Source: Pollutimonas sp036675955 (lineage in GTDB: Bacteria > Pseudomonadota > Gammaproteobacteria > Burkholderiales > Burkholderiaceae_B). From it: a stretch of 7,834 nucleotides of DNA. The position numbers and the translations under genes were made by a program. The first letter of the stretch is position 1, and the number at the start of each line of letters is the position of its first letter. A model generated the notes under the pieces. It saw nothing but the letters and a program-made list of their open reading frames with translations. It searched no databases and was not told the origin of the DNA. Where the stretch lies: the NCBI GenBank assembly GCA_036675955.1, contig JAKFDW010000189.1, positions 1 through 7,834 on the forward strand, in the 5' to 3' direction. Below, piece after piece: positions 1 to 5,762 of the stretch.

Positions 1-25
1 CTTTTGTAAAAGAAAGCCCAGATCA

Positions 26-116
26 GGACAGGTGGCCGAGCGGTTGAAGGCGCACGCCTGGAAAGCGTGTATACGTTTATAGCGTATCGGGGGTTCGAAT
101 CCCCCTCTGTCCGCCA
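26..116 (+). tRNA. tRNA-Ser (anticodon GGA)
   Basis: Complete class II serine tRNA that reads UCC and UCU codons. The acceptor stem pairs 26-32 with 106-112 over 7 bp with one G-U pair, the discriminator base is G113, and CCA (114-116) is encoded. The anticodon stem is 53-57/65-69, with loop CTGGAAA at 58-64 and anticodon GGA at 60-62. The long variable arm typical of tRNA-Ser pairs 71-75 with 83-87 around a 7-base loop. The T arm is GGGGG-TTCGAAT-CCCCC at 89-105. All arms are intact, so the gene looks functional. Only 25 bases lie upstream, so its promoter cannot be judged. Confidence 0.98.
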
Positions 117-124
117 AGAATACC

Positions 125-159
125 AAGCCCTTGATTCTATAAAAGATCAAGGGCTTTTT
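125..159 (+). terminator. Intrinsic terminator of tRNA-Ser
   Basis: A perfect 11-bp stem pairs 125-135 with 146-156 around a 10-base loop and runs into a T tract ending at 159. It begins 8 bases after the tRNA CCA end, so it most likely ends the tRNA transcript. Confidence 0.9.
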
Positions 160-190
160 CATGCCCGGAAGATTTGCCTCTGCCAACCCT

Positions 191-231
191 AAACCGCCAC
201 ACCGTTTGAAATGACGATGTGGCGGTTTTTT
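191..231 (+). terminator. Second, tandem intrinsic terminator
   Basis: A perfect 11-bp stem pairs 191-201 (AAACCGCCACA) with 218-228 around a 16-base loop. Inside the loop CGT (203-205) can also pair with ACG (214-216). The 3' arm runs into T residues to 231, followed by TGTTGTTG. The T tract lies on the plus-strand side, so this is a second stop for rightward transcription 32 bases after the first. No gene lies between the two hairpins. It may be a backup terminator insulating the downstream operon, or the leftover end of a lost gene. Confidence 0.75.
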
Positions 232-320
232 GTTGTTGCGTACACCGTTTATGAAATATCCATCGCCAGCACAAGCACAACGGGCTGGGGCACGCCTTTT
301 GTAATAATTCTTCAGGCCGA

Positions 321-349
321 TTGACATATCGCATAACGGCATCTACTAT
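321..349 (+). promoter_or_regulatory. Sigma-70-type promoter of the catabolic operon
   Basis: A perfect -35 hexamer TTGACA (321-326) lies 17 bases from a -10-like TACTAT (344-349, 4 of 6 matches to TATAAT). Transcription would start near 355-358, giving a leader of about 37 bases before the first gene. It is the only strong promoter match seen ahead of the operon, and it follows two terminators that would block read-through from the tRNA. Confidence 0.7.
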
Positions 350-357
350 TTATCATA

Positions 358-369
358 TTGTACGGACAA
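358..369 (+). promoter_or_regulatory. Candidate GntR/HutC-type operator
   Basis: TTGTACGGACAA is an inverted repeat in which 10 of 12 bases are symmetric (arms TTGT/ACAA, centre CG). It sits just downstream of the -10 element, over the expected start of transcription. HutC-subfamily GntR regulators commonly bind sites of the form GT-N4-AC, which this matches, and such a regulator is encoded in the same operon. Position and symmetry suggest a repressor site. That the local regulator binds it is inference. Confidence 0.45.
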
Positions 370-384
370 ACGATCAAATACATC

Positions 385-390
385 GGAGGA
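385..390 (+). promoter_or_regulatory. Ribosome binding site of the MaoC gene
   Basis: GGAGGA lies 3 bases before the ATG at 394. The match to the anti-Shine-Dalgarno sequence is strong but the spacing is on the short side. It still fixes 394 as the start, since no other in-frame start nearby has a comparable site. Confidence 0.75.
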
Positions 391-393
391 TAA

Positions 394-900
394 ATGCTTA
401 CGCCCACCAGGAAATCGGAAAACCGGTATCGCGCCCGTTATGGCCGCTATTTCGAGGAGTTCAACGTCGGGGATATCTACGAGCACCGTCCGGGGCGCAC
501 CTTGACCGACAGCGACAACATTCAGTTTTCCTTGCTCACCATGAATAATCACCCCATGCATTGTGACAAGGCCTATGCCGAAAAAAGCGAATTCGGCAAG
601 CTCCTGGTAAGCAGTGGCCTGACGGTAGCGGTGGTATTGGGAATGACTGTAAACGACGTCAGCGCCCAGGCTGTGGCCAATCTCGGCTGGAAAGACATCA
701 CACTGACAAACCCGGTATTTGCCGGCGACACCCTTTATGCGGAGTCCGAAGTCCTGGAGAAGCGTGAATCGAAATCACGACCGACGCAGGGCATTGTCAC
801 TGTGCGCAGCAAGGCATTCAATCAGAAAGGCGATCAGGTAATGACGTTCGATCGCGTGTTCCTCGTATCGAAACTGGGGCATGGCATCGACGATCTGTAA
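394..900 (+). CDS. MaoC-family enoyl-CoA hydratase (itaconyl/mesaconyl-CoA hydratase-like)
   Basis: A 168-residue single hot-dog-domain protein of the MaoC/R-hydratase family, cytoplasmic by lack of a signal peptide. Such enzymes add water across the double bond of a CoA thioester. The hydratase motif region is at residues 47-61, with N51, H53, P54 and H56 as key positions and a D-K-A-Y-A continuation. A G-x-L-L-V-S-S-G-L stretch (68-76) and the N-P-V-F-A-G-D-T-L-Y segment (106-115) are also typical. The usual catalytic Asp of the D-x-N-P-x-H motif appears as N51, which may be normal for this subgroup. Beside a CaiB transferase and a CitE lyase, the likely job is hydration of itaconyl-CoA or mesaconyl-CoA to a citramalyl- or methylmalyl-CoA. 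It is first in the operon. Family is sure; substrate is inferred. Confidence 0.88.
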   Translation: MLTPTRKSENRYRARYGRYFEEFNVGDIYEHRPGRTLTDSDNIQFSLLTMNNHPMHCDKAYAEKSEFGKLLVSSGLTVAVVLGMTVNDVSAQAVANLGWKDITLTNPVFAGDTLYAESEVLEKRESKSRPTQGIVTVRSKAFNQKGDQVMTFDRVFLVSKLGHGIDDL

Positions 901-928
901 AGAAAGCGCAATAAACAAAAAACCACCC

Positions 929-934
929 AAGGAG
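929..934 (+). promoter_or_regulatory. Ribosome binding site of the first Bug gene
   Basis: AAGGAG lies 8 bases before the ATG at 943, an ideal site. It is the strongest in the operon, in keeping with high expression of a periplasmic receptor. Confidence 0.85.
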
Positions 935-942
935 ACAACAAC

Positions 943-1920
943 ATGAGAAAAATCATTGCAGCCGCGCTGGCTGGCGTCGTTTGCGCAGTGGCTGGCATAT
1001 CTGTCGCATCGGCCGCCGATACCTATCCGAACAAGCCGATCAGGATCGTGGTGGGCTTTCCGCCTGGGCAGGCGACGGACATTATTGCGAGGCTGGTGGC
1101 AAAGAAGCTGGAAGAGTCGCTCAAGCAGCCCATTATTGTCGAAAATAAGCCAGGCGCAAGCGGGATTATCGGCACTGTGGACGTGATACGCGCCGCACCG
1201 GATGGCTACACACTGTTGGTAAGCTCCAGCGGTCCGCTGGCAATCAACCCAAGCTTATACGCCAAGATTCCTTACGATGTAATGCGCGACCTCGAGCCCA
1301 TTTCGGAAGTTGCCGAGGTGCCATTGTTTCTGGCGGTCGGCCCAAAGTTGCCCGTCAAGACAGCCGAAGAGTTTGTTGAAAAAGCCCGCGGCAACCCCGG
1401 CAAGCTCGACTACGCCTCGGCCGGTAACGGGGTAACCAGTCACTTGGCTATGGAACTGCTCAAGCACGAATTGGGCCTCGACCTCCAGCACATTCCATAC
1501 AAAGGCAGTCCTGCCGCAGTTACCGACCTGATAGGCGGGCAGACTTCCGTCATGGTCGATACCGGCCCGGCACTCCTTCCGAATTCCGCAAACGGCAAGC
1601 TGCGTATCCTGGCGGTGCTGAGCGACAAGCGGGTGGCGGCGGCGCCCGATGTTCCTACGGGCAAAGAGGCCGGCATAGGCGAACTCGCAACGCCGGCATG
1701 GGTAGGCCTGGTCGCGCCCAAAGGCACGCCGGATGCGATCATCCAGAAGCTTTACAAAGCCCTGGACTCCAACTGGCGCGATGAAGACGTAAAGAAGGCG
1801 TTGAATGGGCTTGGTTCTCAAGTGGTCCTGTCGACTCCCACGGAGTTCAAGGCATACATACAGCAAGAAATCAAAAAATGGCGTGTTGCCGTTGAGTCAT
1901 CTGGAGCGAGGGTCGATTAA
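943..1920 (+). CDS. Bug-family (TctC-type) periplasmic solute receptor
   Basis: A 325-residue tripartite-tricarboxylate-transporter receptor, the usual length of the family. A Sec signal peptide covers residues 1-24: positive start M-R-K, a hydrophobic Ala/Val core and an A-S-A cleavage signal before A25. The mature start shows the Bug signature Y-P-N-K-P-I-R-I-V-V-G-F-P-P-G (28-42) and T-D-I-I-A-R (45-50). The second-lobe hallmark H-I-P-Y-K-G-S and D-L-I-G-G-Q follow near residues 183-204. Bug proteins bind carboxylates or other small acids in the periplasm for TctAB uptake, or act as sensors for two-component systems. No TctA or TctB membrane gene is in the window, so it may be an orphan receptor. 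Its place as second gene of a CoA-ester operon suggests it binds the operon's substrate, possibly a C5 dicarboxylate. Confidence 0.95.
   Translation: MRKIIAAALAGVVCAVAGISVASAADTYPNKPIRIVVGFPPGQATDIIARLVAKKLEESLKQPIIVENKPGASGIIGTVDVIRAAPDGYTLLVSSSGPLAINPSLYAKIPYDVMRDLEPISEVAEVPLFLAVGPKLPVKTAEEFVEKARGNPGKLDYASAGNGVTSHLAMELLKHELGLDLQHIPYKGSPAAVTDLIGGQTSVMVDTGPALLPNSANGKLRILAVLSDKRVAAAPDVPTGKEAGIGELATPAWVGLVAPKGTPDAIIQKLYKALDSNWRDEDVKKALNGLGSQVVLSTPTEFKAYIQQEIKKWRVAVESSGARVD
1908..1912 (+). promoter_or_regulatory. Ribosome binding site of the MmgE/PrpD gene inside the Bug gene
   Basis: GAGGG within the last codons of the Bug gene lies 7 bases before the ATG at 1920. This supports the start that overlaps the Bug stop codon by one base (TAATG). 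Confidence 0.65.
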
Positions 1921-3308
1921 TGACTACTGGTAATTCGTACGCCTATATTTCGCAGTCGATTAGCGAGAAGGCATTGGACATTTCGTTCGAAAGCATTCCC
2001 CAGGAGGTTCGCACGCGGGCGAAATACCTGATGATCGATGCGCTCGGGATTGCGTTCGCTTCAACGCAGTACGACTTTGCGAAACTAAGCCTCGCTGCAT
2101 TCCGGGAGTTGTCAGCGGGTGATCAGCAGGTTCCCGTAATCGGCATGGGTATCTCGCTGTCGCCCCGCGATGCGGCCGTCATGAACGGCGTGCTGGTCCA
2201 CGGACTCGATTATGACGATACCCATCCCGAAGGTGTAATTCATGCCACGGCGTCGGTCTTGCCGGCTGTCCTGTCCCAGGGCGCAGTCTCCCGGGCTTCG
2301 GGCAGGGACCTCCTCACTGCTTACGTAGTGGGCCTTGAAGTGGCAACCCGGTTAGGCTCTGTCGCCAAAGGCGGCTTTCACCAGGTTGGTTTTCACCCGA
2401 CCGGTCTGATCGGTGCGTTCGCCTGCACGGTCGCCATCGCGTGGTTGCGAAAGCTGTCCGCGGACCAGCTGACACATGCCCAGGGAATTGTCCTTTCCAT
2501 GGCCTCAGGCAGTCTGGAATTCCTCCAGGATGGTGCGTGGACCAAACGAATGCATCCGGGCTGGGCGGCAAATGCAGCTATTACAGCCGTGACTATGGCC
2601 AAGCACGGTTTCATTGGACCCAAGGCCACGTACGAGGGGCGTTTCGGTCTTTATAAAAGCCACCTTGGCGCTGATTGCGAATTACGCGACATTGGCGAGA
2701 TTGTCTCCTCCCTGGGCAGCAAGTGGGAAACTTTGAATATCGCCGTCAAGCCCATGCCCGCATGCCACTTTACGCATGCTTGCGCCGACGCGGCGGCCAT
2801 TATTCGTGACGCATTCCATGTCGATGACATCAGACGCATCACGGCGAAGGTGCCCGAAGGGGTGATGAAAACAGTCTGCGAACCGGTGTCTTCGAAGAAG
2901 CGCCCGGCCAACAGCTACGACGCTCAATTCAGCATTCCTTATTCCGTTGCAACAGGACTGCGGTTTGGCCGATTCAACCTGTCGGCGCTCGACGAGAGCG
3001 CATACACCGATCCCATCACGCTGGCCCTGGCCGAGAAAGTCAGTTGCGTGGCTGATCCCGCTGCGGATTTTCCCCGCTATTACTCGGGAGAAGTGGTCGT
3101 CGAGCTCAATGACGGCTCCTTGCACGGGCACCGGGAGGCGGTGAATCGGGGTGCCGATGTACGCCCCATAAGCAATGAAGATGTGCTTATCAAGTACATG
3201 GAGAACGTAGCAGGTGTTCTGTCAGCGGATCGTGCAGGCCGGATTAGGTCTTGCCTTCAGGATATCGAGCAGTATTCAACCCCCGATCTGATGAATTTCC
3301 TTAACTGA
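1920..3308 (+). CDS. MmgE/PrpD-family protein (2-methylcitrate dehydratase / cis-aconitate decarboxylase fold)
   Basis: A 462-residue MmgE/PrpD protein of full family length. Characterised relatives are 2-methylcitrate dehydratase (PrpD) and the itaconate-forming cis-aconitate decarboxylase (IRG1/ACOD1, CadA). Residues that appear to match the decarboxylase active site are present: D97, T101 and H108 in the D-Y-D-D-T-H-P segment and after it, H159 in F-H-P-T-G, K209 in W-T-K-R-M-H-P-G, H286 in A-C-H-F-T-H, and Y341 in F-S-I-P-Y. These correspondences are by eye from remembered family motifs. The start overlaps the upstream stop (TAATG), so translation is coupled. There is no prpB or prpC here, so methylcitrate-cycle duty is unlikely. 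An MmgE/PrpD gene also sits in the P. aeruginosa itaconate locus, as I recall it. Its reaction is unknown: decarboxylase, dehydratase or isomerase of a C5-C7 acid. Confidence 0.92.
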   Translation: MTTGNSYAYISQSISEKALDISFESIPQEVRTRAKYLMIDALGIAFASTQYDFAKLSLAAFRELSAGDQQVPVIGMGISLSPRDAAVMNGVLVHGLDYDDTHPEGVIHATASVLPAVLSQGAVSRASGRDLLTAYVVGLEVATRLGSVAKGGFHQVGFHPTGLIGAFACTVAIAWLRKLSADQLTHAQGIVLSMASGSLEFLQDGAWTKRMHPGWAANAAITAVTMAKHGFIGPKATYEGRFGLYKSHLGADCELRDIGEIVSSLGSKWETLNIAVKPMPACHFTHACADAAAIIRDAFHVDDIRRITAKVPEGVMKTVCEPVSSKKRPANSYDAQFSIPYSVATGLRFGRFNLSALDESAYTDPITLALAEKVSCVADPAADFPRYYSGEVVVELNDGSLHGHREAVNRGADVRPISNEDVLIKYMENVAGVLSADRAGRIRSCLQDIEQYSTPDLMNFLN

Positions 3309-3311
3309 GCA

Positions 3312-4487
3312 ATGGACGAAAACATAATGCTTACCGAAACCCACGATGAGGATCAGGAAAGTCTGATCCTGGATATGCTTGATCGGTTCTTGGCCGTCGA
3401 GGTCAAGCCTCATGTTCACGAGCTCGAGTACAACGATACCTATCCCACTGAGATCGTTGAGAAAATGAAAGAAATGGGGCTCTTTGGCTGCATTATCGAT
3501 CCCGAATACGGCGGGCTCGGGCTGTCCACGGTCACTTACGCCAAAATCATCGAGCGCATGTCTGCGGTATGGATGTCCATCTCGGGCATTATCAATTCGC
3601 ACCTCATCATGGCGATGGCTGTGCAGCGTTCGGGCACTGAAGCGCAAAAGCGCAAGTATCTTCCGCGCTTTGCCAGCGGCGAACTGCGCGGTGGCGTGGG
3701 CCTGACCGAGCCGGATTGCGGCACCGACCTGCAGGCAATCAGAACTACGGCCGTCAAGCGTGGTGATAAGTACGTGGTCAACGGCTCCAAGATGTGGATC
3801 ACCAACAGCATGTATGGCAATTGCCTGGCGTTGCTGGTCAAAACGGATACCGAAACCAATCCACGCCACAAGGGAATGAGTCTGTTTATTGCAGAAAAAG
3901 GCAAAGGCTTCACCGTCAGCAAGAAGCTCGACAAGCTGGGGTACAAGGGTATCGATACATGTGCCCTCAGCTTCGACGATTACGAGATCCCCGAAGACTG
4001 CCTGATTGGTGGCGTTGAAGGCCGCGGCCTGCAACAGGTGTTGAGCGGCCTGGAACTCGGTCGCATCAATGTCGCCGCTCGAGGACTGGGTATTGCCCAG
4101 GCCGCGTTGGACGAGGCGGTCATATACGTGCAAACCCGGAAAACCTTCGGTAAACCGATAGGCGAGCATCAGGCAATTCAACTCAAGCTGGGCGAAATGG
4201 CGACACGGACCCAGGCGTCGCGCTTGCTGGTCTACGCGGCCGCCACCGCTTATGACCGAGGCGAGCGCTGCGACATGGAAGCTGGCATGGCGAAATATAT
4301 GGCCACGGAAGCCGGATTTGAAAACGCCCACGAGGCGATGCGCATATTCGGTGGATACGGCTATTCAAAAGAATACAACATAGAGCGCCTGTATCGCGAC
4401 GCCCCCTTGCTTGTTATCGGAGAGGGCACCAATGAGATGCAACGCATCATTATTGCCAAGCAATTGATCGAGAGAAACAAGGTATGA
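3312..4487 (+). CDS. Acyl-CoA dehydrogenase (possibly methylsuccinyl-CoA type)
   Basis: A 391-residue FAD-dependent acyl-CoA dehydrogenase, a cytoplasmic enzyme that oxidises an acyl-CoA to the 2,3-enoyl-CoA and passes electrons to ETF. Seen in order: N-terminal helical domain, L-T-E-P-D-C-G-T-D (131-139) and M-W-I-T-N-S (161-166) of the FAD-binding middle domain, T-R-K-T-F-G-K-P (275-282), I-F-G-G-Y-G-Y (345-351), and I-G-E-G-T-N-E-M-Q-R (369-378), whose E371 sits at the usual catalytic base position. The start is only 3 bases after the preceding stop and has no clear ribosome site, so coupling is likely. A second in-frame ATG at 3327 is possible. In this operon it could oxidise methylsuccinyl-CoA to itaconyl- or mesaconyl-CoA, feeding the hydratase. 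A glutaryl-CoA-like substrate cannot be excluded. No etf genes are nearby. Confidence 0.95.
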   Translation: MDENIMLTETHDEDQESLILDMLDRFLAVEVKPHVHELEYNDTYPTEIVEKMKEMGLFGCIIDPEYGGLGLSTVTYAKIIERMSAVWMSISGIINSHLIMAMAVQRSGTEAQKRKYLPRFASGELRGGVGLTEPDCGTDLQAIRTTAVKRGDKYVVNGSKMWITNSMYGNCLALLVKTDTETNPRHKGMSLFIAEKGKGFTVSKKLDKLGYKGIDTCALSFDDYEIPEDCLIGGVEGRGLQQVLSGLELGRINVAARGLGIAQAALDEAVIYVQTRKTFGKPIGEHQAIQLKLGEMATRTQASRLLVYAAATAYDRGERCDMEAGMAKYMATEAGFENAHEAMRIFGGYGYSKEYNIERLYRDAPLLVIGEGTNEMQRIIIAKQLIERNKV

Positions 4488-5692
4488 GCACTGAATTGAA
4501 TGGGTCCGGGCAACCTCTGCTTCTGGAAGGAGTAAAGATCATTGCCGTGGAGCAGTACGGCGCGGGTCCTTTTGGTACGCAGCACCTGGCGGATTTGGGC
4601 GCCGAGGTCATCAAGATCGAAAACAGGAACGATGGCGGTGATGTCGGCCGCCATGTTGGGCCTCACTATCTCGGCGAAAACGACAGCCAGTTCTACCAGT
4701 CGTTCAACCGCAATAAGAAAAGCATCACGGTCAACCTGAAGACGGAGGACGGCAAGCTTATTCTTTCTCGTCTTGCGAAAGACGCGGACGCCGTCTTCAA
4801 CAATTTGCGCGGCGACCTGCCATCAAAGCTTGGCCTCGATTACAACGCGCTGAAAGAGATCAATTCGAAAATCGTTTGTGCTCATTTGTCTGCCTACGGC
4901 CGAGAGGGCTCGCGTACGGCTTGGCCCGGTTATGATTATCTGATGCAGGCCGAAGCCGGTTATTTGTCTGTAACCGGCGAACCTAACGGCCCACCTGTGC
5001 GCATGGGTCTTTCTATTATCGACCTGATGACCGGTACGACGGCGGCGCTTGGCCTGCTTGCGGGAATTCTCAGCGCCAGATCCACAGGGATCGGCCGTGA
5101 TGTGGACGTATCGCTCTTTGATGTCGCACTGCATAACCTGGCCTATGTTGCTACGTGGTACTTGAATGCCGATCACGTTCTGCAACGGGAGCCGCGTTCC
5201 AGTCACCCGTCGCTTACGCCCAGCCAGCTTTACCGGACGAAAGACGGCTGGATATTCCTTATGTGCAACAAAGAGAAATTTTGGAGCAACCTTTGTGAAA
5301 AACTGGGTAAGCCCGAGTGGATCGCCAAAGAGGAATACAAGGATTTCAAAAGCCGGCTTGCCAATCGCGAAACCATAAACAAAGACCTTGATGGCGCATT
5401 GTCCGAGCGCACCACGGACGAGTGGATGTCTGTCTTTGCCGGCGCCGTTCCCGCTGCTCCCGTCCATGACGTGCGCCAGGCGCTCGAGAGCAATTTTGTT
5501 CAGGAGCAAAACCGTATTATTGAGCTCGATCACCCCACTGCAAAAGTTCGTGCGGTCGCTTCACCGATCCGTGCCGGCAAGCATCCCAATCGGGCGGCAC
5601 CTTCAATGGGCGAGCATAACGCCGAGGTACTGCGCATGGCCGGGTTTACCGGCGAGCAGATCGAGCATTTCATCAAGACATCGGTGGTGTGA
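4484..5692 (+). CDS. Class III CoA-transferase, CaiB/BaiF family (itaconate CoA-transferase-like)
   Basis: A 402-residue family III CoA-transferase of normal length, cytoplasmic. These enzymes move CoA from a donor thioester, often succinyl-CoA, to a carboxylic acid through a covalent aspartyl intermediate. Family marks: L-L-E-G-V-K-I-I-A (13-21), the G-P-F-G-T-Q-H-L-A-D-L-G-A-E-V-I-K-I-E stretch (28-46), R-N-K-K-S-I-T-V-N-L (76-85), and G-L-S-I-I-D-L-M-T-G (175-184), where D180 is the probable catalytic aspartate. The ATG overlaps the dehydrogenase stop as ATGA (4484-4487), so the two are translationally coupled. It would supply the activation step of the pathway, giving itaconyl-, mesaconyl- or methylsuccinyl-CoA. 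A mesaconyl-CoA C1-C4 intramolecular transferase belongs to the same family and is an alternative. The family is certain, the acceptor acid is not. Confidence 0.94.
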   Translation: MSTELNGSGQPLLLEGVKIIAVEQYGAGPFGTQHLADLGAEVIKIENRNDGGDVGRHVGPHYLGENDSQFYQSFNRNKKSITVNLKTEDGKLILSRLAKDADAVFNNLRGDLPSKLGLDYNALKEINSKIVCAHLSAYGREGSRTAWPGYDYLMQAEAGYLSVTGEPNGPPVRMGLSIIDLMTGTTAALGLLAGILSARSTGIGRDVDVSLFDVALHNLAYVATWYLNADHVLQREPRSSHPSLTPSQLYRTKDGWIFLMCNKEKFWSNLCEKLGKPEWIAKEEYKDFKSRLANRETINKDLDGALSERTTDEWMSVFAGAVPAAPVHDVRQALESNFVQEQNRIIELDHPTAKVRAVASPIRAGKHPNRAAPSMGEHNAEVLRMAGFTGEQIEHFIKTSVV

Positions 5693-5700
5693 TTCGGCTG

Positions 5701-5741
5701 TGTAGTGCGATCAGGGTGTGCTAAAACCCATTGGCGCTACA
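5701..5741 (+). other. Hairpin between the CoA-transferase and regulator genes
   Basis: An outer 8-bp stem pairs 5701-5708 (TGTAGTGC) with 5734-5741 (GCGCTACA) with one G-U pair. An inner 4-bp stem pairs GGGT (5714-5717) with ACCC (5726-5729). No T tract follows, so it is not a standard terminator. It could be an mRNA processing or stabilising element that separates expression of the catabolic genes from the regulator. Its folded stability was not computed. Confidence 0.35.
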
Positions 5742-5762
5742 AAGCATAGGAAAATGGATCAT

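Noticed and set aside
266..288. CCAGC/GCTGG inverted repeat and GCACAA tandem pair upstream of the promoter
   Set aside because: The stem is only 5 bp with a 13-base loop, and the repeat unit is 6 bases. Neither exceeds what is expected by chance.
137..334. Short minus-strand open frame between the tRNA and the operon
   Set aside because: It runs through both terminator hairpins and the -35 element, and the predicted peptide has no family features.
1920..3308. Assignment as PrpD of the methylcitrate cycle
   Set aside because: No methylcitrate synthase, methylisocitrate lyase or AcnD/PrpF gene is present, and the neighbours fit a CoA-ester route instead.
3276..4331. Long open frame of 351 codons on the minus strand
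   Set aside because: It lies opposite the acyl-CoA dehydrogenase, whose motifs are clear on the plus strand. The predicted protein shows no family pattern, and open antisense frames are common opposite GC-biased genes.
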